Assembly (NCBI GenBank): GCA_001802945.1
Contig: MHAK01000062.1
Location: 1-64,000 of the forward strand
DNA: 64,000 nt
DNA from: Ignavibacteria bacterium RIFCSPLOWO2_12_FULL_56_21
GTDB taxonomy: Bacteria; Bacteroidota; Ignavibacteria; UBA10030
Direction of reading: 5' to 3'
The notes under the pieces are model-generated. The model worked only from the letters and a program-made list of their open reading frames with translations. It was not told the origin of the DNA and did no database searches. Made by a program: the position numbers and the translations under genes. Numbering within the stretch: position 1 is the stretch's first letter; the number at the start of each line of letters is the position of its first letter. Shown piece after piece: positions 26,664-34,863 of the stretch.

Positions 26664-27073
26664 AATCATACACGGAATACTTGTGGTTTACGACGAAGCA
26701 GAAACGTGAATACATCAACATTACGGGCGAGGTCGAACGCATTCTCGCCAAAAGCGGGATCGGGGAAGGGATGGTCCTTGTTTCAGCCATGCACATCACT
26801 GCCGGCGTGTATGTGAACGATGCGGAACAGGGATTGATAGAGGATATCGACGAATGGCTTGAACATCTGGCCCCATTTCGCCGTGAGTATCGCCACCATC
26901 GGACCGGAGAAACCAACGGCGATGCGCATTTGAAGAGTCTCATCGTCCATCATGAAGTGATCGTTCCCGTCACCGGAGGAAAGCTGGATTTTGGACCATG
27001 GCAGCAAGTGTACTATGCGGAATTCGACGGTCAACGTCGGAAAAGGGTCATCGTCAAAGTACTGGGCGAATGA
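26660..27073 (+). CDS. YjbQ/UPF0047 family protein (secondary thiamine-phosphate synthase-type)
   Basis: This 137-residue protein starts inside the upstream stop (ATGA). It shows the family blocks [50 protein letters not shown] and Y-Y-A-E-F-D-G. The size matches the family (about 135-140 residues). Members have weak thiamine-phosphate synthase activity, but their main role is not settled. Its presence in a glucan operon is probably hitch-hiking in the transcription unit rather than a pathway link. Confidence 0.9.
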   Translation: MKSYTEYLWFTTKQKREYINITGEVERILAKSGIGEGMVLVSAMHITAGVYVNDAEQGLIEDIDEWLEHLAPFRREYRHHRTGETNGDAHLKSLIVHHEVIVPVTGGKLDFGPWQQVYYAEFDGQRRKRVIVKVLGE

Positions 27074-27124
27074 GGTCGGTCGCCGGGCTAATTGCCGGAC
27101 GGGCTTCCACGCGGCGATTCGAAC

Positions 27125-28021
27125 ATGCACATTCTTGAATTTCTGGTCCTGAAGATCCTGCAGGCGGTTCTGTGCAGGCTTCCGCTCTCCACCGTGCGTT
27201 CGGCCGGAAGGATCGCAGGCGGGTTCGTTTTCAAGGGGCTGGGATTCCGCCGGCGCATTACGATGGAAAACCTGCGTCGCGCCTTCCCCGAGAAACCCGA
27301 AGCTGAACTCCGCTCGATCGCCGCCCAGGCATTTGGCTCGGTTGGAACTACGTTCTTCGAATTCGTTTGGTTTCCGAAGTGGAAGAGGGAGGCGATTGCT
27401 GGAGATATAGACGTCCAGCATGCTGAAGTTCTGCGGGACGCGTTGAGCCAGGGAAAAGGCCTGATTGTGTTGACAGCGCACTATGGTTCTTGGGAAGTAT
27501 TTGGCCAGGCCATTTGCATTGTCCTTGACATGCCGGGCACGTTGCTCGTAAAGGTTCAATCGAACCCGCTCGTCGATGCCGAAGTGGACAAATGGAGGCG
27601 CAAATTCGGCAATGTGACCGTTCCTACCACGTCGATCAGGGAGATTCTCAGATCTTTGCAGGGCGGCGGCTGGGTGGCTTTGGCAGGTGACCAAAGCGCC
27701 CCGAAGGAGAGCATGGCCGTCACTTTCTTCGGCAGGACTGTTTCAACCTTTCAGGGTCCCGCGGTCTTTGCTCTGCGAACGGGTGCTCCGTTGGTACTCG
27801 GCATGCTGCACCGGAATGTGAACGACCGATATACGCTGTCCGTCGAGCGAATCCCCCATGACGACCTCGACGGCTCTTCAGAGGCGAACATTCGGACGTT
27901 GACAGAGCGGCACGTACGTGCGACTGAAAGGGTGATCAGGGCACATCCAGAACAATGGATGTGGATGCACAAGCGTTGGAAGCACATTGCGGAGACCGCC
28001 GACATGGGAAATTCAGAGTGA
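27125..28021 (+). CDS. LpxL/HtrB-type lipid A acyltransferase
   Basis: I use ATG 27125 (MHILEFLVLK); earlier in-frame codons from 27092 do not look like protein of this family. The product is 298 residues. The catalytic H-x4-E is visible as HYGSWE (H119, E124) within IVLTAHYGSWEVFG, and a later block ALAGDQSAP...FFGRTVSTFQGPAVFALRTGAP matches the acyl-acceptor binding region of the LpxL family. It should add a secondary acyl chain to a lipid A precursor at the inner membrane. It is coupled to the GT9 gene by a GTGA overlap, fitting an LPS role. Confidence 0.88.
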   Translation: MHILEFLVLKILQAVLCRLPLSTVRSAGRIAGGFVFKGLGFRRRITMENLRRAFPEKPEAELRSIAAQAFGSVGTTFFEFVWFPKWKREAIAGDIDVQHAEVLRDALSQGKGLIVLTAHYGSWEVFGQAICIVLDMPGTLLVKVQSNPLVDAEVDKWRRKFGNVTVPTTSIREILRSLQGGGWVALAGDQSAPKESMAVTFFGRTVSTFQGPAVFALRTGAPLVLGMLHRNVNDRYTLSVERIPHDDLDGSSEANIRTLTERHVRATERVIRAHPEQWMWMHKRWKHIAETADMGNSE

Positions 28022-29037
28022 AGGTCCTCGTCATACAAACCGCGTTCCTCGGCGACGTGATCCTCACACTTCCGCTCATTCAGGTCCTGAACGAGAAGCT
28101 TCCCGATGCCGACATCGACGTCGTCCTCACGCCGACAGCGGCCCCGTTGATGGAAGGGCACCCATCGATCCGGTCGGTGATCCGGTACGACAAGAAGGGG
28201 AGCGAACGCGGATGGAGGGCATTGGTGCGGCATGTGTCCAGAATACGCGCGACCCGCTACGATGTTGCCGTCGTTCCGCACCGATCGCTGAGAAGTGCGC
28301 TCCTCGCATATCTTGCGAGTATCCCAGTTCGGGTTGGATTCGACCAGGGGGCAGCTCCGTGGCTGATGACGAAGCGAGTACCGTATCAGCGTTCGGCGCA
28401 TGAAGCAGATCGGAATTTGGCACTGGTGCGCGGCCTGGAGATCGAGCCGCCGCCGAAACCGCGTCCCCTTCTGCGTCCGTCGTCGGCCGATGAAGCGCGG
28501 GTGGAGTCGTTTCTTCGTTCTTCGGAGCTTGTGGGACGACGACTTGTCGCGGTTGCGCCGGGCTCAGTATGGTTCACGAAACGATGGCCGGAAGAAAGGT
28601 ATTCCGCGCTCGTCAAGATGATCGAAGATGCCGGCATGAGCGCGGTCATGATTGGCGGTGAGGGTGACGAGGATGTGTGCATGAACATTCTGATTCGATC
28701 GGGCGCGTCTCATTCCGCTTCGGCTGCGGGGAAATTCGGCCTGCTTGCGTCTGCGGCATTGATTGCACGATGTCGCGCGCTTGTCACAAACGACTCGGCG
28801 CCGCAGCATATTGGCGTGGCCGTAGGAACACCTGTCGTTGCGATCTTCGGCGCGACAGCTCCAGTGTATGGATTTGCGCCGTATGGAGAGAAGGATCGCG
28901 TCTTGGAAACGACCGGCCTGCCCTGCAGGCCATGTGCCGTCCACGGCGGTCCCACATGTCCCATCGGAACATTTGAATGCATGCTAAAAATCTCTCCGGA
29001 TCGCGTTATGGAAGCCGTCGTCGGCGTCGCACGATAA
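28018..29037 (+). CDS. GT9 heptosyltransferase-family glycosyltransferase
   Basis: The start is GTG 28018, overlapping the acyltransferase stop; an open frame back to 27955 lies inside that gene. The 339-residue protein starts VKVLVIQTAFLGDVILTLPL, typical of WaaF/WaaC-type enzymes, and has the C-terminal donor-binding blocks VAPGSVWFTKRWP and LVTNDSAPQHIGVAVGTPVVAIFG. The tail contains a cysteine cluster (LPCRPCAVHGGPTCPIGTFEC) seen in heptosyltransferase II homologues. Expected role: transfer of heptose to the LPS inner core in the cytoplasm. Exact position in the core is not determined. Confidence 0.88.
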   Translation: MKVLVIQTAFLGDVILTLPLIQVLNEKLPDADIDVVLTPTAAPLMEGHPSIRSVIRYDKKGSERGWRALVRHVSRIRATRYDVAVVPHRSLRSALLAYLASIPVRVGFDQGAAPWLMTKRVPYQRSAHEADRNLALVRGLEIEPPPKPRPLLRPSSADEARVESFLRSSELVGRRLVAVAPGSVWFTKRWPEERYSALVKMIEDAGMSAVMIGGEGDEDVCMNILIRSGASHSASAAGKFGLLASAALIARCRALVTNDSAPQHIGVAVGTPVVAIFGATAPVYGFAPYGEKDRVLETTGLPCRPCAVHGGPTCPIGTFECMLKISPDRVMEAVVGVAR

Positions 29038-29044
29038 CGACTGA

Positions 29045-29075
29045 TTGAAAGTCAGACGGGATTTCGATATATTAA
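29045..29075 (+). promoter_or_regulatory. Promoter of tRNA-Arg (TTG-N20-TATATTAA)
   Basis: TTG at 29045-29047 is followed after exactly 20 bases by TATATTAA at 29068-29075, matching the Bacteroidota -33/-7 pattern TTG...TAnnTTTG at six of eight -7 positions. The tRNA begins 10 bases later, a spacing that places the start point just before the mature tRNA. Confidence 0.65.
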
Positions 29076-29084
29076 TCATTCGAC

Positions 29085-29161
29085 GCGCCTGTAGCTCAGT
29101 TGGATAGAGCGACAGCCTCCGGAGCTGTAGGTCGGGCGTTCGAATCGCCCCAGGCGCACCA
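29085..29161 (+). tRNA. tRNA-Arg, anticodon CCG
   Basis: A complete cloverleaf can be folded: acceptor GCGCCTG with CAGGCGC, D arm GCTC/GAGC, anticodon stem ACAGC/GCTGT with loop CTCCGGA (anticodon CCG), and T arm GGGCG/CGCCC with TTCGAAT. The CCA end is encoded (29159-29161). It decodes CGG codons. A protein gene starts only 22 bases downstream. Confidence 0.95.
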
Positions 29162-29183
29162 CTTCGACCACATACAACTGACC

Positions 29184-29876
29184 ATGCTCCAACCAAAAAA
29201 GAAAATCAGCCGGAAAGAGATCAAAGAAGACAAGCTTGTAACACGCACCATGCAGATCGAGGCGTGGGCGCTGGAAAACAAGAAATCGTTAACATATGTC
29301 GTGGTGGGCGTCGTCGCGCTTGCCGTGCTTCTTTTCGTATGGCGCGGAAGAGTTGCCACTGCGGAAGAGGAGGCGGCCACCCGTCTTGCCAACATCATGA
29401 GCGTCTATGATGCCGGCAGCTGGCAAGATGCGATCGATGGTGTGCCGTCGCAGGGAAAACAGTTTGGACTCCGCTCTATCGCAGAGGAATACGGCGGCAC
29501 GGTTGCGGGCGAGTTTTCGAAGCTCTTTTACGCCACCGCGCTGACGAATCTGTTGCGGTACGAAGAAGCATTGAGGGTCTACGAAGACATCGACCACGAC
29601 GACAGACTCATCACCGCCAGCCGCGAATCGGGACAAGGGATATGCCTGGAGGCACTGGGCCGATATGCCGAGGCGGCGAAGGCCTTCGAACGGGCGGCAG
29701 GAGAAGACCCGCAAAACCCGCTGGCTCCAGACCGTCTGGTGATGTCCGCAAGGAATTACGGAAAAGCGGGTAACCCGGAACAAGCGCGCGACGTGTTGGA
29801 AACGCTTCGGAAGCAGTATCCGACCTCCGCATATGCACGCGACGTCGACCGTTATTTGGCCGAATTTGCGTCATAG
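29184..29876 (+). CDS. YfgM-like single-membrane-span TPR protein
   Basis: The start is ATG 29184; the open frame reaches back into the tRNA but that part is not coding. The 230-residue product has a basic, lysine-rich N-terminus (LQPKKKISRKEIKEDK), one membrane segment near residues 36-53 (VVVGVVALAVLLFV) and a tetratricopeptide-type helical region to the end, with two clear repeats (EEALRVYEDI; AEAAKAFERAAGEDPQ). This matches the YfgM/TPR_21 arrangement, an inner-membrane protein with a periplasmic TPR domain linked to SecYEG and periplasmic chaperones. Only 22 bases separate it from tRNA-Arg and no other promoter is obvious, so it is probably on the same transcript. Confidence 0.82.
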   Translation: MLQPKKKISRKEIKEDKLVTRTMQIEAWALENKKSLTYVVVGVVALAVLLFVWRGRVATAEEEAATRLANIMSVYDAGSWQDAIDGVPSQGKQFGLRSIAEEYGGTVAGEFSKLFYATALTNLLRYEEALRVYEDIDHDDRLITASRESGQGICLEALGRYAEAAKAFERAAGEDPQNPLAPDRLVMSARNYGKAGNPEQARDVLETLRKQYPTSAYARDVDRYLAEFAS

Positions 29877-29901
29877 GAAAAATGCACCCGACATTCACGA
29901 G

Positions 29902-29936
29902 CCCGGAGCAAGGCGTTTGCCCGCTCCGGGTTTTTC
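29902..29936 (+). terminator. Rho-independent terminator after the TPR gene
   Basis: The stem CCCGGAGC (29902-29909) pairs exactly with GCTCCGGG (29923-29930), with a 13-base loop, followed by TTTTTC. It ends the tRNA-Arg/TPR transcript. Confidence 0.88.
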
Positions 29937-30020
29937 ATGTTTACCCCAGCCTGTGAAACTTTCCGGCCTTGGGGCCGAACACGTTTGTGACCATGACCAC
30001 TCTCCCTTCCTGAAGCACGG

Positions 30021-32174
30021 ATGACCCGACTGCGACGTCTCCTGTATCTGAGCACTATTTTGATCGTGCTCCCAGTCGTATTTGTGACGGACGTGGTCCG
30101 GGCGGTCGTGGACCTCGATGTAGGAGGTCTTTGGGCACTTCGGGAGGTGATGCTCGTCGGGGCTTTCCTTGCGATCAACGCTCTGCTCGACGATTGGCGG
30201 AAACATCATCGTCGGGGAATTGCGAAGGAGATTGGCCGTCTGCTCATTCTCACTATCGTGGCCCTGATCTTCTTCGGGACTCTCGTGTTCACGGGCGCAG
30301 GGGACTTGATCCAGGGTACGGATGCCGCCCAGAATGACTCCGTCCTCGGTATGTTCTGGGGAACGATATCCGGTGTTGTTCTCGGCTTCGTTGCTATCTG
30401 GACGCTGCAGACGGTACGGGAGATCGTGCTGTTCAAGCGTCGCAAGGAAACGAAAAGAAATTTTGTAGTCTTTCTCGTTCTGTTGCTCTTGTCCTGCGCC
30501 GGCGCCTCTCCCATCGTTCCTCTTGAAGGGGGATTCCTGCTCTCGTTGTTCCTTCCGCTCACGGTCGTCGCCATCGTGGTCATCTCCTTCCGTCAAAATT
30601 GGATCGTCTATCTCTCGCGAAGGGAAAAGGTCTACACCCTCATCTATGCGGGTCTGTTGTTCTTCGCCGGACTATTTTATGTCGTCCTGTTATTCCAGGA
30701 GAGTGCCGCAGGAAAGGAATTCGACGCATTTAGCCGGCCGCTTCTCACGCTGACAAAACTGAACGCGTTATTGACGACAATCTATTTCGGGATGGCGTTT
30801 GTCACAACGTTGTTCCACCTTCCGACCGCGGAAGTGTTTGAACGAAAGCAGTCGGAGATCAATTCGCTCCACAATCTCACCCGTCTGACGACGCAAGTAC
30901 TCGATTTCAATACTCTGGTGGAGACGGTCACCCAATTAACACAGGAGGTCTGCGGTGCCAGGTCGGTGTGGCTGGAACTGATCACGCCGGCTTCGTCGGG
31001 GGGCTGGAAAACGCAGGTAGTGGCAAACAGGAACATCACGCTCTCCGACCTTGAAGCGGTGGGCGAAGTCTTCGACCCGTCGCTGCGCGAAATCCTGATG
31101 GAGACGAAAAAAGTCGTCCTTGTCGACGATACCTGGTCAGACCGGCGAACGAAGTCAGTGAAAGAACTTGGAGTTCTCCGCGGGTCTCTGGCGAGTGTTC
31201 CGTTGACATCACACGGTGAGGTCATCGGGATCCTGCACGCTTCGAAGGACCTTGAACATGGGTTTGATCAGGATGACGTCGATGTGCTGACAACATTCGG
31301 CGACCACGTGACGATTGCGATCGAGAATGCGCGCCTGATCGCCCGGTCCATCGAACGGGAACGATTGCAGCAAGAACTCCAGGTCGCCAAGCGGATGCAG
31401 AAGCAACTTTTGCCGCAGGTTTTGCCCGTACTGGAAGAGGCGGAATTCGCGGCGATGTCGGAGTCTTCGGCCGAAGTCGGCGGCGACTACTTCGACATCG
31501 TGAAGCTTTCGGAGACGACGTGGGCGATCGCCGTCGGCGACGTTTCCGGCAAAGGTGTGTCGGCGGCATTTTACATGGCAGAGGTGAAAGGAATAGTTTT
31601 GTCCCTCAGCAAAGTATATGCGTCCCCGAAGGAGCTTCTTGCGCGGGCGAATGACGCGCTCCACGGAAGTCTCGACAAAAGGTCGTTCATCAGCCTTGTG
31701 TATGGTATCCTCGACACGGAGGCGGGAACGTTTCGCCTCGCGCGGGCCGGACATTGTCCGATGATATATGCTGCCAACTCTGGGACCGTCCTCGTTCGTC
31801 CAAACGGACTCGGATTGGGCATCGCGGACAGCCACGTTTTCACGGAGTCAACCGAAGAACAGATCTTGAAGTTGAACGAGGGCGATGTATGCGTGATGTA
31901 CACGGACGGGATCACGGAAGCAAGAAATCCTTCCGGCGAAGAATTCGGTTACGATCGACTCCTCAGGAGAATTTCCGAAGTTCGAGAACGGTCGGCAGAT
32001 GAGATAAAAATTCGTATTTTGGATACTGTTCGAACTTTTGTGAGTACGGGGACGTATATGGACGACATGACACTAGTGGTCGTAAAATGGCTGCGCACGA
32101 ACGCGCATACGGACCATTCGTCCACGTCTCCCGCTTCAGAGGTCCGAAAAAAGAAGGAGACAAAGCATGAGTGA
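30021..32174 (+). CDS. Membrane-bound SpoIIE-type PP2C phosphatase with GAF domain (RsbU-like)
   Basis: The product is 717 residues. About eight membrane segments fill residues 1-265 (for example ILIVLPVVFVTDVV, IVALIFFGTLVFTGA and LIYAGLLFFAGLFYVVLLF). A GAF domain follows (~285-440, LHNLTRLTTQVLDFNTLVE...). A short coiled linker (ERLQQELQVAKRMQKQLLP) leads to the PP2C domain (~470-700) with the metal-binding motifs GGDYFD, GDVSGKG and MYTDGITEA. By family it dephosphorylates an STAS-domain antagonist in response to a membrane signal. The STAS gene overlaps its end by eight bases, which fits that substrate. The membrane domain makes it a sensor form rather than a soluble RsbU. Confidence 0.9.
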   Translation: MTRLRRLLYLSTILIVLPVVFVTDVVRAVVDLDVGGLWALREVMLVGAFLAINALLDDWRKHHRRGIAKEIGRLLILTIVALIFFGTLVFTGAGDLIQGTDAAQNDSVLGMFWGTISGVVLGFVAIWTLQTVREIVLFKRRKETKRNFVVFLVLLLLSCAGASPIVPLEGGFLLSLFLPLTVVAIVVISFRQNWIVYLSRREKVYTLIYAGLLFFAGLFYVVLLFQESAAGKEFDAFSRPLLTLTKLNALLTTIYFGMAFVTTLFHLPTAEVFERKQSEINSLHNLTRLTTQVLDFNTLVETVTQLTQEVCGARSVWLELITPASSGGWKTQVVANRNITLSDLEAVGEVFDPSLREILMETKKVVLVDDTWSDRRTKSVKELGVLRGSLASVPLTSHGEVIGILHASKDLEHGFDQDDVDVLTTFGDHVTIAIENARLIARSIERERLQQELQVAKRMQKQLLPQVLPVLEEAEFAAMSESSAEVGGDYFDIVKLSETTWAIAVGDVSGKGVSAAFYMAEVKGIVLSLSKVYASPKELLARANDALHGSLDKRSFISLVYGILDTEAGTFRLARAGHCPMIYAANSGTVLVRPNGLGLGIADSHVFTESTEEQILKLNEGDVCVMYTDGITEARNPSGEEFGYDRLLRRISEVRERSADEIKIRILDTVRTFVSTGTYMDDMTLVVVKWLRTNAHTDHSSTSPASEVRKKKETKHE
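32154..32159 (+). promoter_or_regulatory. Shine-Dalgarno AAGGAG for the STAS gene
   Basis: AAGGAG lies seven bases before ATG 32167, inside the end of the phosphatase gene. It supports ATG 32167 as the true start despite the 8-base overlap. Confidence 0.7.
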
Positions 32175-32532
32175 GTTCAAAGTCCACCACCGTGAAGGCG
32201 AAGGCGTGAATGTCATCGAGTTGAAAGGCTACCTCGACGCGCACACGGCCACCGACCTTGAGACCGCTTTCCAGCGGCTGCTCAATGACCGCAAGTACAA
32301 CATCGTCGTCAACTGCAGGGACCTCACGTACATCAGCAGTGCGGGGTTGGGGGTCTTCATGGCGTACATTGAAGACGTGCGGAAGAATAGGGGAGATATC
32401 AAGCTGACAAACATGTCGACGAAGGTCTACAACGTCTTCGACCTTCTCGGCTTTCCCATCCTGTATGAGATCTACAAAGAGGAGCAGGAGGCCGTTCGGA
32501 AATTCAACGAGCACGCAGGTCCGTCGCGCTAA
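32167..32532 (+). CDS. STAS-domain anti-sigma factor antagonist (RsbV-like)
   Basis: This 121-residue protein is a single STAS domain: MSEFKVHHREGEGVNVIELK, GYLDAHTATDLETAF, then NCRDLTYISSAGLGVF carrying Ser57-Ser58 at the usual phosphorylation site. In the partner-switch scheme the unphosphorylated form binds the RsbW-like kinase and frees its target, and the SpoIIE phosphatases regenerate it. Its neighbours on both sides are exactly these partners. The C-terminus (NEHAGPSR) is short and lacks extra domains. Confidence 0.93.
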   Translation: MSEFKVHHREGEGVNVIELKGYLDAHTATDLETAFQRLLNDRKYNIVVNCRDLTYISSAGLGVFMAYIEDVRKNRGDIKLTNMSTKVYNVFDLLGFPILYEIYKEEQEAVRKFNEHAGPSR

Positions 32533-32542
32533 CTCGCCGGTC

Positions 32543-32995
32543 ATGTCGTCCTACACTGAAACCATATCAAAGAGCATTCGCAGCAGCACGGACCAACTCC
32601 TGGACATCCGCGAGTTTGTTGAACAGGCTGCCCGCGAGTTTGGGTTCGGCGATGAAGAATCGTCGAACATCGTTCTTGCTGTCGATGAGGCATGCACGAA
32701 TGTGATCAAACATGCCTATGCGGGATCCCCAAACGGGGAAATTCGAGTGACCATCCTGCGGGAGGGAACAAGGTTCCAGATCCAGATCCAGGATCATGGG
32801 CGGACGTTCGACCCCGAAACCCTGCGTCCCCCCGACCTGAAACAGCAACTGACACATTACCGGCGCGGCGGCCTTGGCGTGTATCTTATGCGCCGCCTGA
32901 TGGACCGCGTCGAATATGCCTTTCGCCCTGGCCAGCCGAATGAAGTCCGGTTGACCAAGTTCCTCGCGCGCCCCGCAGCGGGCCAGCGGGGCTAG
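32543..32995 (+). CDS. RsbW-like anti-sigma serine kinase (HATPase_c_2)
   Basis: The start is ATG 32543, ten bases after the STAS stop; the product is 150 residues. The GHKL ATP-binding boxes are clear: N box VLAVDEACTNVIKHAY (E49, N53), G1 box IQIQDHGRTFDP and G2 box RRGGLGVYLMRRLMD. E49 aligns with the catalytic glutamate of RsbW/SpoIIAB kinases, so kinase activity on the STAS serine is likely. No sigma factor gene is in the window; its output partner is elsewhere or is not a sigma factor. Confidence 0.93.
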   Translation: MSSYTETISKSIRSSTDQLLDIREFVEQAAREFGFGDEESSNIVLAVDEACTNVIKHAYAGSPNGEIRVTILREGTRFQIQIQDHGRTFDPETLRPPDLKQQLTHYRRGGLGVYLMRRLMDRVEYAFRPGQPNEVRLTKFLARPAAGQRG

Positions 32996-33022
32996 ACGCC
33001 GCGTTCACCTCCGGGGCCGACG

Positions 33023-34738
33023 TTGTCCTCCCGCCAAATCTCTTCGGAACTCCTTCCACTTTTTGAGTTCAGCAAAGTCGTCAATTCCTCGCATGACCTC
33101 CAGTTCATACTGGCCACCGTCCTTCGGACGCTCATGGCCAAAATGCTGGTCGGCAAAGGCCTGATCCTCAGCCGGGAACATGGCGGAACGTTCCGTGTGC
33201 TCCTCGTCCGAGGGATGTCCGAGAGCGCCCAGTCAGCCCACATTGAAATTCCGAGACCCCCCTCGTCGTTCATGGATCTTCGACGGAAAGTCTCGGCAAT
33301 GCCTTGGCGTGAGACGTTGACCGGTTGGGGTATCGAGCTCATGGTGCCCATTACATCGCGGAACAGGCTCGTCGGATACCTTGGCCTTGGTCGTCGGTTG
33401 AATGGATCGCGATTCGTCCGGGACGATCGGAATCTGATCCAGTCCCTCGTAGACCTTTCCGGCTCCGCGATCGAAAAAGCGCTCATCATCGACCAGGTAA
33501 ACGACGCCAACAGGAATCTCGACCGAAAGGTTCAGGAATTGAATACGTTGTTCGAACTCAGCAAGGAATTCAACGCGGGCCTTGATCTTCAGAAGATCCT
33601 GCGATTGATCACATTCGCCCTTCTTGGGCAGGTGGGAGTGCGAACATACGCTGTCTGTCTACGAAACGGCCCGGCAATGGAGATCGCAGCGTCGCGGCTC
33701 GCTGAAGGGGAGGAGCTGGGTGGGATCCTCCCGGACCTTGCCGAACTCAAAGGACCAATGCTGACATCGGACATGCTGCGGATGAAATCCTATCGCTCGG
33801 CCGCCGCCGAACTTATGCGGCTGGGTTTGCACGCGGCGGTCCCGATGCACATCCAGAATCAGACGCGGGGACTTCTGCTCGTCGGCGAACGTCTGCGCGG
33901 GGGGCGGTATGCGCAAGCTGATCTTGAATTCCTGTATGCACTGGGGAATCTTGCCGGCATTTCAATTGAAAACGCACGACTGTTCATGGAGGCACTCGAG
34001 AAACAGAAAATGGAGGACGAGCTGCTGATTGCTCGCGACATTCAACAGGGTCTGCTTCCGGAGGTTCTTCCCGAGGTACCCGGGTTCGACATAGCCGCCA
34101 TGAATATTCCCTCGAAACAGGTAGGGGGCGACTATTACGACGTCCTGCCGAGGAAGGACGATCAGTACGTCTTCGCCATCGGAGATGTTTCGGGGAAAGG
34201 GACTCCTGCGGCGTTGCTCATGGCCAATGTCCAGGCCGCACTTCGGGCTCTGGCGCCGTTCGACCAGCCGCTTGCCGCGATCACCGGTCGCATAAACGAT
34301 CTTACATCGGCAAATACTCGAGGCGGAAGCAAATTCATTACGTTCTTCTGGGGGACTCTGGATACGAAGGAACGCCTCTTGACATACGTCAATGCCGGCC
34401 ACAATCCTCCGATGCTGGTCCGGTCCGACGGAACCGTTGAGAGGCTGGAAGAGGGAGGGCTCATTCTCGGCATATTCAAAACTGCAAAGCCGTACGACGA
34501 AGGGTCCGCGCGTATGGAAAGGGGTGATGTCCTCTTTCTTTTTACTGACGGTGTAAGCGAAGCCATGAATGCGGCCGGCGAAGATTACACAGAAGAGCAA
34601 TTGCTTGAAGTCGTCCGCGCTTCTCGCGGAATGACGAGCGCCGGGATCATCGAGGCAGTCATGAAGTCTGTGAATAGACATGTTCATGACACGCCACAAT
34701 CGGATGATATCACCATGCTGGTTGCAAAAGCAGTATGA
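33023..34738 (+). CDS. Soluble SpoIIE-type PP2C phosphatase with GAF domains (RsbU-like)
   Basis: The product is 571 residues from TTG 33023; no ATG or GTG fits between the upstream stop (32995) and this point, so the start is the least certain part. Two GAF-like regions are visible: residues ~1-160 (LLPLFEFSKVVNSSHDL..., SAIEKALIIDQV) and ~175-320 (LNTLFELSKEFNAGLDLQKI..., GNLAGISIENARLF). The linker (MEDELLIARDIQQGLLPEVLP) leads into PP2C with GGDYYD, IGDVSGKG and LFTDGVSEAMN. There is no membrane segment. It probably provides a cytoplasmic signal input to the same STAS protein as the membrane phosphatase 30021-32174. Confidence 0.88.
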   Translation: MSSRQISSELLPLFEFSKVVNSSHDLQFILATVLRTLMAKMLVGKGLILSREHGGTFRVLLVRGMSESAQSAHIEIPRPPSSFMDLRRKVSAMPWRETLTGWGIELMVPITSRNRLVGYLGLGRRLNGSRFVRDDRNLIQSLVDLSGSAIEKALIIDQVNDANRNLDRKVQELNTLFELSKEFNAGLDLQKILRLITFALLGQVGVRTYAVCLRNGPAMEIAASRLAEGEELGGILPDLAELKGPMLTSDMLRMKSYRSAAAELMRLGLHAAVPMHIQNQTRGLLLVGERLRGGRYAQADLEFLYALGNLAGISIENARLFMEALEKQKMEDELLIARDIQQGLLPEVLPEVPGFDIAAMNIPSKQVGGDYYDVLPRKDDQYVFAIGDVSGKGTPAALLMANVQAALRALAPFDQPLAAITGRINDLTSANTRGGSKFITFFWGTLDTKERLLTYVNAGHNPPMLVRSDGTVERLEEGGLILGIFKTAKPYDEGSARMERGDVLFLFTDGVSEAMNAAGEDYTEEQLLEVVRASRGMTSAGIIEAVMKSVNRHVHDTPQSDDITMLVAKAV

Positions 34739-34788
34739 TCAGCGGATAAGCGGTCAGTTTCCTCTCCGGGCGATTGCGTACCTCCGCG

Positions 34789-34819
34789 TTGCACTTCCTT
34801 CCTTCTTTTGGTACCTTGA
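34789..34819 (+). promoter_or_regulatory. Promoter upstream of leuS (TTG-N20-TACCTTGA)
   Basis: TTG at 34789-34791 and TACCTTGA at 34812-34819 are separated by 20 bases, as at the two tRNA promoters. The -7 box is a weaker match to TAnnTTTG. The position, 45 bases upstream of the leuS ATG in a 125-base gap, fits a promoter. Confidence 0.5.
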
Positions 34820-34863
34820 TTACTCATTCCTTCTGGGAAATGTGCGATTTTCGATGATTCTGC

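Noticed and set aside
27074-27124. Terminator in the 51-base gap before the LpxL-type gene
   Set aside because: Only a 4-bp CCGG pairing is possible and there is no T run.
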